From Cheiracanthium punctorium (taxonomy: Eukaryota; Arthropoda; Arachnida; Araneae; Cheiracanthiidae), in the NCBI GenBank assembly GCA_038373885.1, contig JAWZYV010006201.1, positions 62,001 through 126,000 on the forward strand: a stretch of 64,000 nucleotides of DNA, in the 5' to 3' direction. The notes under the pieces are model-generated. The model ran no database searches. It worked only from the letters and a program-made list of their open reading frames with translations, and had not been told where the DNA came from. Within the stretch, counting starts at the first letter, position 1, and each line of letters opens with the position of its first letter. Shown in pieces: positions 30,939-42,456 of the stretch. A program made the translations under genes and the position numbers.

Positions 30939-32182
30939 GATTTTTTTTCTTTGTCAAAGAAATCTCATACAACAGAAAAAAATTGTACACCAATTAATGT
31001 TATTTTACTGTTAGAGTGAGAGTAGGCTTTTAAATTTTGAAAAAGCTTATACAAGGGCGCATGTACAAGTGCTTCTATTGGGAGAGGGAACAGGGTCATT
31101 CAGAGTATGAAAAATTTTAATATAAAACTGATACAAAATAAATCATAATACTAAAAAATAAGTTAAAACTTAACCAAAAGCTAAAAGGCAATGAGGCGCT
31201 TCGGACGGCCATGGGGCTATTGTGCATACTATGTACTTACAAATCAGGTTACTGTCCTTTGTCCTTTGAAAAGTTAGATAAATACATAATACACTAATGT
31301 ACAGCTGCGGAAAAAAAAAGTCCCACTTGCTCTTTATTTCGCCATCGTTCGTCGTATAGCAAAGTTATATATACCATTCGTTTGCAAATAACGCGTACTT
31401 TAATTTACAAAATTTAATTTGCATAAGGGGCCGTCTTCATATTTAATTCTGCATCAACTTCGTTTTTCTCAATGGCAACCCCATATTTTGACTTTATTAA
31501 ACGAAAGAAAACCTTCAAATCACCCTAAATATAAATTTTCACCAATTTTCTACGATAATTCCCGGAGATATTGCGAATTCATTTTTGCGCGTTTTTAAGG
31601 GACTTTCTGCAAATTGAAAATCGCTATTTGTAGGTTCCAAACTTTTCGCCTTTCATTATTTCGCTCGCGAGAATTAAAAGAAATTAATATTATTTTCAAG
31701 GAAAATATTGTTCCCATCTCTCTTAAAGTTTTTTGTACTGAGAATATCAAGGGAAGAATAGAATATTTAGTCTGTGGTCAAAATGACCCGTGAGTTCATA
31801 ACTTCCTTGGTTCGTACACATGATTTAAGGGGAAAATGCAAAATGACTGCTAAGGATTTTGAAAATCTTTGTAATTTTGAAATTGTTATTCAGTGTTTCC
31901 CTTGATGTTTCTCTTAGACAGCTGAAATGTTGGCAGGAGTTAGAGGCTGCTCCCAGCTCTTCTGACTACAAGCATGAATATTGCTCGACTCAGCTATGGC
32001 CGAACTTAAAGAATGGTTTCATGATTGAAAATTTATTTGTTTGAATTTCATGTAAAAAACGCGATTACTTTTTTGCCGACCCAATATTATCACTGTGTTT
32101 GTTATTTCACTTTCTTCATTTAATACTATCGCCTGCAATGTGCAATATTAAGACTTTTGGCGGTATTTTAATTTATAGTTAG

Positions 32183-32640
32183 ATGAAATTTTTTTTTACA
32201 GAAAAACCTGATTTTGAATGTTTGATAAAGTATGGTGAATTCCAAAGACCTAATGTTTCCGATATTAAAAAAGGTCACATTCATGCCTGGAAAGTTGAGG
32301 ATGTTAGTTTTTCAGAAATAGGACGTTGTATTAGAAGACATACATCTACTGCATCTAATTCTATAGCTGGAAAATATTTTATTTGGGGCCAGGGGCGTAG
32401 CCAGAAATTTTTCATGGGGGGTTACGACTACTGCAACTCACATAAACGCATACATGTGTGTGATAAGGGAGTGAAGAATATACATTTTGTATGGCAAAAA
32501 TTTCCTCATGGGGGGGGGGGGTTATGACCCCCCTAACCCCCCCCCCGTGGCTACGCCCCTGTTTGGGGCAATATGGTAGCGGACGCAACAATACACGCGT
32601 TATAGAATCCCCAACAAACTGTAAAAACCTGTAATTTATT
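32183..32640 (+). pseudogene. Tc1/mariner transposase N-terminal remnant, split by a MITE
   Basis: Across 32240-32380 the frame reads NVSDIKKGHIHAWKVEDVSFSEIGRCIRRHTSTASN. This has the layout of the first helix-turn-helix of Tc1 transposases: a basic-polar helix, a G/S turn and a recognition helix, often written G-x-S-x-x-E-I-x. After the MITE the reading resumes with a Gly/Arg-rich stretch, like the linker to the second HTH. No DDE domain is legible. The assignment rests on position inside a TA-flanked TIR element and on this motif. Confidence 0.55.
32390..32561. mobile_element. hAT-like MITE, CAGGGGCGTAGCCAG family, inside a Tc1-like element
   Basis: Perfect-looking ends CAGGGGCGTAGCCAG and GTGGCTACGCCCCTG, with a perfect 8-bp duplication tttggggc (32382-32389 and 32562-32569). 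It interrupts the transposase remnant, so it is younger than the Tc1-like element. Confidence 0.9.
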
Positions 32641-33667
32641 TGCTTCAAAATTTGATATTTTTAATACTGGTATCTTTTACGGTGTTTTAGCACAAAATAA
32701 ATCTAATTTACATTTACTTTATGCAATTTTCAAAAAAATTTCACTTAATAAATTTATATATGGTCCCTTAACTCATGAAAATAACACATTTTATTTAATA
32801 TAAATTAAACTACCGAACGTAAAAGTTTGAAATTTTGCACAGCCATGTAATATTAATTTCTGCATCTATTTCCATCGAAATTTGGCTAGGTGGCTATTCA
32901 TAATTTTTTGAATATTAATTTAATAATTCATATTAAAAATTTATTAAAAATCATAATAACATTAAATTATGTTTGGGTCGTTTAGTTCTAATAGTACGAA
33001 TAAAAATCAGCTTCTTACTACCAACATTATATGAGATATGAATTGAAGTATGAAAAAATATTTTAACATAGGGGGAGGGTGATTTTGGGTGCTCATAACT
33101 CACTCATTTTCTGTCCAAATTTATTGAAAATTGGTGTCCGGTGTTAAAATGAGCTAAATTTTTGAAATATGAAGTGAGGGGTTGCTATTGAGAAAAAAAG
33201 AGTTGGTGCGAATTTTAATATGTAGATGGCCCCTTATGCAATTTTTATGCATAGCAAATTAAAGTGTGAGTCAATCGTAAACGATTGGTATCTGTAACTT
33301 TGTTGTGCGACGAACGACGGCCGAAAAATGTACAAGTGGGACTTTTTTTTTCCGCAGCTGTACCTCTGTTTACGCTCTTTTGGTCGCCCACATGTTTCTC
33401 ACATTTTTTATTTCACGTACACCCCCCCCCCCTACCTCTCCACTCAAAAAACATACTCATTCAATATCGTGCGCTTTCTTCCATGATTCGTTATTTAACA
33501 TATTCATTTTATCTAAACGTAGAAGTCATGTACTGTTCACATCAGATTTTTTTTTTCTTTCATTGATAATGATCCAGCATTGTCGACACATTTTGGAGGC
33601 TTCAAATAAATAACATTTTGGGAAGTCTCACAATAACAACAACAACCTAGACTTTCACAATGAAGAT

Positions 33668-33951
33668 GTTTGTTTGTTTATTTATGAACATGTATTTCGG
33701 ATTTGTGTGCTTGACCCAGAACCCGCTTATAAAACCACGTCAGAAAGACAACACAAGGTGGGGGTGTCCTCCGTGGTGATCTTTGTAAGGAGTCCTAACC
33801 CGTATTTACGCTAGTTTCGGAGAAAACCACGGAAAACTCCGAACGGTTAGGTCGACAGCCGCGCGATGGGACCCCAACCCGGGACCTTCATAGTTCACAC
33901 TTCGGCCGTCTACCATTTTCAGTGACATAACCACTGTGCCAGGGTGAGGCA
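33668..33951 (-). repeat. tRNA-derived SINE with 11-bp TSD
   Basis: A complete-looking reverse copy of 284 bp flanked by acaatgaagat (33657-33667 and 33952-33962). On the minus strand it runs from a tRNA-like head (gcacagtggttatgtcact), through gaaggtcccgggttgggg and the body block tagcgtaaatacgggttagg, to a T/A-rich end. Target duplication and a polymerase III head fit LINE-mobilised SINEs. Confidence 0.85.
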
Positions 33952-33969
33952 ACAATGAAGATTTGGGGA

Positions 33970-33997
33970 AGTGCGACTATTACGTGAGTAAACACGG
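33970..33997. mobile_element. Half copy of the TA-type MITE
   Basis: The end gtgcgactattacgtgagtaa followed by acacggTA matches the right end of the 16605-16767 element. The other end is missing. Confidence 0.55.
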
Positions 33998-34338
33998 TAT
34001 AGGAAAAAATTCAATTTTCTACTCTTGATTTCTATACGTGACCCTCTAAAATTTTCGTTTACGGTCATTTTGGGCCCGAACCGGGATATGCTCATGAGAA
34101 ATTTCTCCTTTATTAAACATACTCCTTGTAAACAAATTTCAAAAAGTAATTCATTTGAGAAATAAACTAATTAGTATTTTTATTTGATGAACTTGAATAT
34201 AAAGAATTAGAAAATGCAACAAGAGTTTACTATTATATTTGTCTTCAATTCGCACAAACGGCAAAATTTATGATATTCTATCAATCAAGCAATTGACTTT
34301 TAATTATCTATTAGCTGAAATTTCGGGCTGCAACTTAA

Positions 34339-34839
34339 CCCTTTGAGGCGCAACCCTTTCCCAATGCTGAAAAAAGGGCAGCCGTTGCCATCGCTCGATT
34401 TAACTACCAGCAAGATGGCGGACGATCGAAACGTTCATCGCGTGCCACAGATCTAGAGACCCTTTTTGACGTAGCTGGCTGTGCGCACAGCCAGCTGCGT
34501 CAAAAAGGGTCTCTAGATCTGTGGCACGCGATGAACGTTCCGATCGTCCGCCATCTTGCTGGCAGTTAAGTCGAGCGATGACGGCTGCCCTTTTTTCAGC
34601 ATTGGGCAATCTATCCAGATGTTCCCGCATTCCTCCATTTTTTCAGCAGATGTCAGTGCTGTTAAAAATAATCGTGACAATTTTTTTAAGGGAAATGACG
34701 TGCTAAAAATAAAGGATTCTCGTGGAGCTATGTCACCCGCAACTATTTTTATAGAAATCAAATCAATTCTTCGTGACTGGCAACAGTCAAAACGTCAGAG
34801 TTTGGTGTTCCCAGAGCGGGATCACTGCCCATTAAAGGG
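34339..34839 (-). mobile_element. piggyBac-like palindromic MITE, full length
   Basis: Flanked by TTAA at 34335-34338 and 34840-34843. The two ends differ: CCCTTTGAGGCGCAACCC on the left and the complement of CCCTTTAACGG-type on the right. The left 210 bp is a near-perfect hairpin: ccaatgctgaaaaaagggca, ccatcgctcgatttaa, gatggcggacgatcgaaacg and gatctagagaccctttttga all reappear inverted around a centre near 34490. The rest (34620-34839) is a unique single-copy arm. Non-coding. Confidence 0.9.
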
Positions 34840-35399
34840 TTAAACAATATCGCTCGGGTTCGAATTAGAAGTCCCCGGGCTCGGGCTGTAAAAAGAAAGC
34901 CCGAACTTTAGCAGGTAAAGCAGCACAGATCGAAAATAAATGCAGATGGAGCTCGAGAAACGCTGTGATTTTTCTGTGAAAACTACCCGACCCCTTATCG
35001 TACCTTGGTGCCTAACCTTGACCTTGACCTACGCGAGTATATTTCTGCTTTCCACAGCAGCTGCTTTCTACGGGATGTACGCAAATAACAACAACCAAAA
35101 AGGGGGAGGGGCGGATGGAAGCTCGAAAGGACCCCGCGGCATCAAGAGCAGGCGCCCAATGGCCAAGTCTACGTCCTCCAAAATTTGTGTGTGTGTGTGA
35201 GTGTAACAAAATGCTTTCTGGGAAAGCATTTCATTGTTAGATTAATTTTATCATTTTCCTCTTAGATGATGAATCTTTATAGGCACTTCTTTATAGGCAC
35301 ACATGCATGTTGTGTGCCTGTAAAGATCTGGTACAGTAAGAAATAAAATAAGAAACATTTATAAATGCTAGACGTTCACATCAAGCTTTACAAAAAAAA

Positions 35400-35427
35400 A
35401 AAAAAAAAAAAAAAAAACACCATCAAA
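35400..35427. repeat. Poly-A run
   Basis: Uninterrupted A homopolymer in the tract acaaaa...aaacacc. Confidence 0.9.
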
Positions 35428-35493
35428 ACATAAGTCATCGTCAACCTAATATAAATACATAAATCATTGCCAAAAAAAAAAGTCTATCATGCC

Positions 35494-36235
35494 TGCGGTT
35501 TGGTACTATTCGGCGCGAAACTCATTTTTACTTTAAATAATGTACAAAAATAAAGATTGTCTTTATTATAAAGTTTTTTAAAACTATTTTAATTCCGTAT
35601 AATACAATATAATCAATGCTGACCCCTTTGCGGGACTCAAAAAAAAAATCAGTGAGTCCGGCCATCGCTTCAGGGGGACCCCCGTCGAAAATATGCTAAC
35701 GCTGGCCCCTTTGCGAGACCAAAAAAAAAACATCAGTGGGTCCGGCCATCGCTTCAGGGGGCCCCCCTCGAAAATATGCTAACGCTGGCTCCTTTGCGAG
35801 ACCCAAAAAAACATCAGTGGCCCCCTCGAAAATATGCTAACGCTGGCCGCTTTGCGAGATAAAAAAAAAAAAAAAAACATCAGTGGGTCCGGCCATAGCC
35901 GAAGGGCCATCTCGAAAATATGCTAACGCTGGCTTCTTTGCGAGACCCAAAAAAACATCAGTGGGTCCGGCCATCGCCTCAAGGGGCCTCCTCGAAAATA
36001 TGCTAACGCTGGCCCCTTTGCGAGACCAAAAAAAACATAAGTTGTCCGGCCACCGCTTCAGGGGGCTCCCTCGTAAATATGCTAACGCTGGCCCCTTTGC
36101 GAGAGAAGTTGAAGCACTTTAAATTGTACAAATTTCTATTTATCACAATTTTTTTGTTCATGATGCATGAGAAACACAGATTTTCACCTTGAAGGCCGCG
36201 TAAAAATGAGTTTCGCGCCGAATAGTCCCATTCCG
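35494..36235. mobile_element. TIR element with seven internal tandem repeats
   Basis: The ends pair over about 38 bp: TGCGGTTTGGTACTATTCGG then CGCGAAACTCATTTTTAC on the left; GTAAAAATGAGTTTCGCG then CCGAATAGTCCCATTCCG on the right. tcatgcc occurs on both sides (35487-35493 and 36236-36242), a possible 7-bp duplication. The centre (35612-36108) has seven units of 60-88 bp, mostly about 80, each with aatatgctaacgctggc, ctttgcgaga, an A-run and gtccggccatcgcttcaggg. In dynein intron 1. Confidence 0.85.
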
Positions 36236-36509
36236 TCATGCCAATACAGAAGCTATTAAACATGATTTTGAACTATACTCACCTGACAATACAGACCTGA
36301 AACTTAGAACTTAGATCGTCTGGCATTTTAATAATATTTGTTCCAATAAAATAAGGTTTATCTGATAACTGAAAGTACTAGCGAATACTTTCCTTCGAAG
36401 CAGTTATGGCTCTTTTGCAAAGACCTACAAAATAACTCTCATAGCTTAAATTCTACAAGCAGCGATTAAAATAAAAAATATCTCTTTTGTGAATTATTGT
36501 TTCATTTAG

Positions 36510-36665
36510 CCTGATCCCCCTTTCGTGCTGATCGCTTCTTACCGGCACAGACCTTTTGATGTTGCATTATATTCGATAGTGCAACAGAGTCTGAATTTAT
36601 TGCTGCAGTCCAGAGACGAAGCGTTCGAGGACCTAAGCCTGGAAGCAACGATGGACCCCGAAAGG
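36510..36665 (+). CDS. DNAI1: Axonemal dynein intermediate chain 1-like, coding exon 2
   Basis: 52 codons, PDPPFVLIASYRHRPF to ATMDPER, between ttcatttag and AGG|gtaacg. Phase 0 at both ends, in frame with exons 1 and 3. This segment has no obvious counterpart in the vertebrate DNAI1 N-terminus, so it is lineage-specific or an optional exon; exon 1 could also join exon 3 directly without a frame change. Confidence 0.6.
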
Positions 36666-37177
36666 GTAACGCTCCCGTCAAACAGGCCCATTAGTTGTTA
36701 TGTTAAGCGTGGATGCCCAAACAAGATCTGTGGCGGATCCAGATTTTTTTTTTTTTTGAGGGGCGAAGAGGGAGTGGCTAATTTTGAAAGCTTATGTCAC
36801 CCTAACAAGACTAACAAGATGTACATTAAGGAAAAATTTTAGTTTAAACCAATGTAATTTTTTTTTGGAGGGGAGGGGCTGGCTAAGTTATAAAAAAAGG
36901 TCGTTTTACCTATATTTAAAGTGTAGAATGTTATCCATTAGCAATGCCTTTTTTTTGGGGGGGGGGTATGTGGGAGGTAAGCCCCCTAGCCCCTCCCCGG
37001 GATCCGTTACGGAATAAGATTTTGTTCATTTGTGTTCTATGATCAATGCATTTGTCATGATTTATGTTTGTTTTTTTGTTAAAATCGTTCTTGTATTTTC
37101 TATTGAATCTCTGTATTTTAATGTTCTAAGAATAAGAATTTTAAATGATGCATTTTCCTTCCACTTTTTTCTTTCAG

Positions 37178-37222
37178 CCACCTATATCTAATCAACTGAA
37201 GAAGATTCTGTTGACAGTAGAG
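37178..37222 (+). CDS. DNAI1: Axonemal dynein intermediate chain 1-like, coding exon 3
   Basis: 15 codons, PPISNQLKKILLTVE, between ttctttcag and GAG|gtaagt (strong sites), phase 0. It leads straight into exon 4, giving a PP-x(n)-QL then LTxEELDED stretch like the region before the [10 protein letters not shown] segment of vertebrate DNAI1. Confidence 0.75.
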
Positions 37223-38164
37223 GTAAGTCCTGTCTCCATTCTTCATAAACCAAACGCATTATCTTTGTCTACTTAAGATAAATCATTTCGTATTCAATTT
37301 TTATTATATACTGAAATCGGAATTGAATGTTCGTGTTTATGGAAACTTTTTGCAATCAAAAGATTTCCTTTTGATGGGAACAGACCCTCGTGTTTCATGC
37401 TATCAATGCTCCGTGCAGAGGAAATCATTTTATTTGTGAAAAAAAAAAAAAAAACCGTTTAACTGTATAATCTCGAAAGACTATTTCAGACGAATGGGGA
37501 TAGGAATTTTCCCTTCTAAGCCTCAAAATTCATAGCCACTCAGTTGCTGATTTATTTTTGCTCTCTTCGTATATGGAAAAAGCTGAAAATTACGAAAAAT
37601 TGCTTAAAACTTAGGGAACGGGGGGATTTTCAGATTTTTGAAGTAACGCAAAGTATTTTCTTTCTTTTTTTTTTTTACATAATTATGAAAAGTTTTAAGT
37701 CAATCGTACGAATGGTGTAGATTTTTGTAACGGTTTTCGTGCTTAACTTCGTAATCTTTTTACAGCAATGGACGTAAAACTTTTATTTTAGAGCGGTTGA
37801 CCTGGAATTATGACAGAGTAAGTCACACCATTTTAAACTGCGTTATTCAAATTATTGAGGGTTTTGGTTTTGGTTTTTTTTTTTTTTTTTTTTTGTTTAA
37901 AATGGACAGTTTTAATAGTCTCGTTTTCATTCTTAAAAATGTCCATTTTCATACATGGTTGATCTCCCACTGGTGGATCCGCAGTAGCGCCTGCCCTCTC
38001 CAGACGATCTAAGTTTAGATTAGAAAAGATTGACTTATTTCGTAGATTCGAACGCATTTATATGAAAAATGAGACAAAAAAATTTTTGTGCCCCTCCCAA
38101 TGGCACCGACTACGTGGGTGCTCCGAGGCTCAAGCACTCACAGAAAAAATCACATGGATGAAGG

Positions 38165-39405
38165 TAGCACCCACAAAATTTTAAGACAAAGTTTTAATTA
38201 CTTTTGTAGAAAAAAATCTATTGGAATTTCGAGAAAAAATCCAACATTTTTTGCTTCGGAAAAAGGATCTTCTATGAGATTTCTGCAATAAGATCCGGAT
38301 GATTCTCTACTGTGTTACTAATCAGCATTAGACGATCTCCAAGGTTGTAACGAAAGTTTTCCGCCATATCTGCCTGAAATACTAACTTCTCACTCCTTAG
38401 ATAACTGTATTTGAACTTTCTGTACCAAACCTGCACAGTGTCACATTATACAACAATAGTACTTAAAGCTGTACTCATAATTTGTTGATATGTCTGATGT
38501 TGTCTAGAGCTGACTTTTTGCAACACAACTGGAAGTTAATGATGGTTCTAATCCTCTAGAGCCAGGGTGCGAATTGACGGGGGGGATGCCGGGGATCGTC
38601 CCCGGCTGAAGAATGTAATATCCCTGGCTAGAGAAATATTAATTGATCCCTGCCAGGGACACTATTTATCCCCTGCTGAAGAAATGTTAAACTTGTGAGT
38701 GAAGATTTGGGATTGAAATCAGAAAGTCAAAATGAAGGTTGTATGTTATCGTTTGTTACTCTACTCTAAAGCGACTGCAGCTTGTGTATGTGTAATTCCA
38801 TAGAACAAAAAATCGATGACTTTTGTTTGAATATAAGACAGTTCTCACACGTGTCAGCGACTGCATTTGTCAAGTAATATCATGTGAGTGAAGCATTTGC
38901 ACCTTCCCTCCTTTTCCTTTTCAAGTGTCCACCCCTGGAGAATGTTTTCTTTCAATTGTCCCCCCCCCCCCCCTGGAAAAAATGTTCAGTTCGCACCCTG
39001 TCTAAAGCTATAGTTCCATTTGGAGACACCTTGTACTTAATGATAACTATATTTTTCAGAGATTTCACAACACAGTGTTATAAAGTAAGCCTCTTTCTTT
39101 CAAATGTCAAAAATAGTTCGACAAAATATGAGCAAATACGACAATGCGAACTCTGTTCTGACGATGTTTGCGGTGGCGGGAAACTTTCGTTACAACCTAA
39201 TAGTAATTCATGCGCTCATTTTGCCTGCACAATTTTAAGACACGGTTTTAATTACTTTTGTAGAAAAAAATCTATTGGAATTTCGAGAAAATATCCAACA
39301 ATATTTTCTTCAGAAAATGATCTTCTATGAGATTTCTGCAATACGATCCGGATGATTTATCTATTGTGTTACTATAATCAGCATTAGACGATGTAGCATA
39401 AGACA
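38165..39405. repeat. Duplicated block pair flanking a hAT-like insertion
   Basis: About 38165-38330 and 39225-39400 are direct repeats (ttaattacttttgtagaaaa, atctattggaatttcgagaa, gagatttctgcaata, gatccggatgat, atcagcattagacgat). In addition ggttgtaacgaaagttttcc (38343) is inverted at ggaaactttcgttacaacc (about 39179). This suggests an older element with repeated and inverted parts, now containing the 38563-39000 insertion. Confidence 0.65.
38563..39000. mobile_element. hAT-like MITE (CAGGGTGCGAA ends)
   Basis: The ends CAGGGTGCGAATT and GTTCGCACCCTG are inverted. Flanks are tctagagc (38555-38562) and tctaaagc (39001-39008), an 8-bp duplication with one mismatch. Inside, a ccggggatcgtccccgg palindrome and a C-run. 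Non-coding. Confidence 0.82.
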
Positions 39406-39538
39406 ATCAGAATTAGACGATGTCCAAGTGCATGTATTAATTCATGCGTTCGTTTTGAGTGCACTGGACGCCAATCCAAGGGGTGGGGAAGTTTTTTAAT
39501 GGTCAGTTTGCACTTGCAGTGTATTGTAATCAAAATAC

Positions 39539-39820
39539 CGGGTGACCAAAAAGTCCTTAAAAACTTTTAAAATTCACTAAAAAAGAACAAATAATGATAG
39601 ATAATTGAGGTTTTCTTTTTAATTGGAAACTTCCTCCCAATTGTGCATATCAGCGCCACCTGTCGGTAACATTTAGAACTACAACTTTTCTTGTCATTTA
39701 AAAAAAAAAAAAAAAAATCCCATCACCCGTTAAACCTATTGGTGCAAACAGCGATTTTCTATCATTATTTGTTCTTTTTTAATGTATTTTTAATTTTTTA
39801 GGGATTTTTTGGCCGCCCGG
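39539..39820. mobile_element. Tc1/mariner-type palindromic MITE (CCGGGTGACCAAAAAGTCC ends)
   Basis: The ends CCGGGTGACCAAAAAGTCC and GGATTTTTTGGCCGCCCGG-type are inverted, bordered by TA (39537-39538 and 39821-39822). Pairing continues inward: aaaagaacaaataatgatag on the left is mirrored by ctatcattatttgttctttt on the right. 282 bp, non-coding, in dynein intron 3. Confidence 0.82.
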
Positions 39821-40402
39821 TATTTATCGGATTTTAAAGACCAGTCTGGATCCACCAACAAAAGCTAACCCGTGAAACCACAAAACCACGCCCCGCACCC
39901 AATGGAGAGACTTTTCTCCGCAATCCGGGATGAGAGTACTGAAGAATACGCTGCACTGCCAATGTAGCTTATGACAGCGCATTCACAAGCGCGGAGGCCT
40001 TAATTCATTTAAAGTACGAAAAATATTATTTCATCTTTTGTAGAGGTTTTACTTCCATTTGTGCATTGCAAATCTGAGGCGGTTGGAGGTAATATCATCT
40101 ACGGAAGTTAAAAAAAAAAGTCTGATTTTTTCCTTTATAGAAAAAATATTCTTTCTGGAGCACCCACAAAAGTCTTGCAAAGTCGGCGACTCTAGCCCCT
40201 TCCAGAATTTCTTTCTGGATCCGCTACTGGGTATCACTTGCATAAGGGAAAAAAATAATGTTACTATCAATAATGTCACTGCAAATGCAACCTGGGATTG
40301 GTATATTTAGTCTGAGAAAACTTCTAACTTACACATTTCATCTGGTAGCACCTGATATATTTCCTCTTGATATTGTTTCTCTTATTTTTCATGTGTTTTC
40401 AG

Positions 40403-40483
40403 GAACTTGATGAGGACATTACAACCGTCCTAACGACTCACAATCCTAATTATAACTCAAGTTGTGTGGAATTTAATTACAAG
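40403..40483 (+). CDS. DNAI1: Axonemal dynein intermediate chain 1-like, coding exon 4
   Basis: 27 codons, ELDEDITTVLTTHNPNYNSSCVEFNYK, between gttttcag and AAG|gtaagt, phase 0. ITTVLTTHNPN...VEFNYK aligns by eye with the family segment [22 protein letters not shown], a conserved N-terminal region before the WD40 propeller. A main support for the gene call. Confidence 0.85.
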
Positions 40484-40609
40484 GTAAGTCTGTGCAGTAC
40501 CAAAACATCAATATTTAGAGACTAAAGCCAATAGAAAAGTCCACTGTGGGGGGCAATTACAGCATGCACTTTGAAAAAAAAAAAAAAAATTGCATAGGAA
40601 AATAAGAAA

Positions 40610-40990
40610 AAAAATCTTGAGTGACACCACCCAACTTTCCGAACACTTACGATTAAGATCATTACCAAGCATTTAAATAAATTTTAATCGATGAATAATT
40701 CAAACATATATACCAAACTGAAGCTCAATCGAATGCGCCGTTTAAAAACTTAGCGCACTTTCAAGAATTTGCTCCATAGGCCATAATGTAAAAGAAATCT
40801 TTGTCGTAGCCCCGTAGAAAAACTATAAGTCCTATACACACCAAAATCAATACCGGTCTTGCGACGAGGGTTTATAACATACATACCCATATTGAGCTCA
40901 ATTGAACGTCCCATTTAGGAGCTATCGTGTTCACTCACATACACACAAACACACATCTACACACACATACATACAAGCCCTGAACGAAAG
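40610..40990 (-). repeat. Dispersed repeat (GAACACGGTAGCTCC family), reverse copy
   Basis: Reverse-complement copy of the 30487-30938 repeat: the block agtgacaccacccaactttc at one end, then tcgatgaataattcaaacat, aaaagaaatctttgtcgtag, aactataagtcctatacaca, and gagctatcgtgttcactcac followed by an AC-rich tract. Lies in dynein intron 4. Confidence 0.75.
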
Positions 40991-41287
40991 ACATTTTGAA
41001 GCGTTTTGAAAACACTCATGACAATTTTTTTCAGTGTTATATTGCTTGTTATATTCAGTGTTATATTAATCGATGTATTTTTATTAATATACTATGAAAC
41101 TGCTTAAAAATTCTGGTTGTTGTAAACTTACTCAGTAAATTGCCATTTTGTCATATTATAATGGTTTTTTATTCTTCATATTCTCTATTTTGCCTCAGGA
41201 ATGTTTTCCCTTTCTTAATCCTGCAGTATATCTATCTTTTCTTGTACTGATAACTCAGACTTAAATGTAAATAACTTTTCCATATAG

Positions 41288-41387
41288 AATCGAAGTTACT
41301 CGCCCCTAGAAACCCAAAACCAAAGTATATTTTTCTACGAACAAAGAGGGAAAATCAAGCTCAAGGATTCATCTGTGGATGAAGAGG
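41288..41387 (+). CDS. DNAI1: Axonemal dynein intermediate chain 1-like, coding exon 5
   Basis: NRSYSPLETQNQSIFFYEQRGKIKLKDSSVDEE plus one base, between tccatatag and AGG|gtatgg. 100 bp, so it ends in phase 1 and joins exon 6 as G+AA (Glu). It parallels the family stretch [30 protein letters not shown]. Confidence 0.82.
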
Positions 41388-42456
41388 GTATGGCTCTTTA
41401 CATTCAATGCTACATCATTTCTTTGATTAACTGCTTTTATTTATTTATTTTTTTTTTCAATTCCTATTATTTGTTCGCACTCTCCCTATATTTATACATC
41501 TTGTTCAAATTTTCAATCGTTAATAAAATACTCTTTATTCATCCACTCAAGTTCAAATACATTTTTTTAAAACTTGTAGTGGATGGCACATGGTGTCAAT
41601 ACAGTTTTTTCAAATATTAATTCATTCATTAAATTTAATTAATTAATTGTAGATCCTGTTACGTGGGATTAAAAATGAATGAAAACAATAAACTAAACAA
41701 ACAAACTGGATTAACGGTATCGACCCTTGCTTCACAAACTGACGTGCATTCATTTAATTAATTAATGAAATTTAATAAAAAAGTAACTAATATAAAATTT
41801 TTCTTTGTCGACTTAGATAGGAATAGACTTTAAATAAAAAATTTTATATTACTTGTTAAAGCTTAATTTTGATCTAAAATGAATGTTCTGAGTGCTAAAA
41901 ACGTTGGTTTTTGTTACATGTAGATCAGTTAATTAAAACTCGAGTTATAAATCTTTAAAATTCTCATTGGATAACATTATGGGATATAATAATAAATGAA
42001 TTTATAAGTCTTAAAAAGGTGAAATACACAAATTCAAAGGTGAAGAAAATGTATATGAAATCCTATTGTCTACTAAAATAAACCAGCCGCCCCTTCCTCT
42101 AAAAAGAACAATCTACAGTAGAACCTCGATTATCCGAACCTCGATTAACCGAAAGTCTCCGTTAACCGAAGTTGGTTTCTTCTTCACTTTTTTTTTTTTT
42201 TTAAATCAGAAAATTACTTTTTGAAGGAGATTCTGAACCTGGTGCAGTTTCAATAATTGAGTTTTGGAAAACTGTCACTATCAAAGACTGCATTTATATG
42301 ATCGGTGACGCGTGGAAATCTATGCCGAACGAATTAACGCGTGAGAATCGAACGACGAAGTTGGCGAAAACTTTTGCCGAATTTTTCAACTGGCGCAGAT
42401 GAAAATGCTACAGACATTGTGAAAAATAGTGTTACTGAGTTTTCAAGCCTTTTTAA

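Larger units (their letters stand above)
31302..33360 (+). mobile_element. Tc1/mariner-like element with about 100-bp inverted repeats
   Basis: The ends start CAGCTGCGGAAAAAAAAAGT and continue CCCACTTG on both sides; pairing extends, with mismatches, for about 100 bp (CGTTCGTCG, CAAAGTTA, CTTTAATTT). Both ends abut TA (31300-31301 and 33361-33362). It is about 1.88 kb without a nested hAT MITE (32390-32561). The centre holds a degraded transposase-like HTH piece (32183-32640). Sits in dynein intron 1. Confidence 0.85.

Noticed and set aside
34940..35200. ORF of 86 codons with a hydrophobic segment (LTLTYASIFLLSTAAAF)
   Set aside because: No splice context linking it to the dynein exons, a GT-repeat end, and an antisense ORF of similar length; insufficient support as a gene.
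35612..36108. CRISPR-like array
   Set aside because: Repeats and spacers are not distinguishable: whole 80-bp units repeat, inside a TIR element in an animal genome.
38884..39330. ORF of 148 codons
   Set aside because: It spans the right end of a hAT-like MITE and a duplicated non-coding block; the frame is not kept in the sister copy at 38165-38330.
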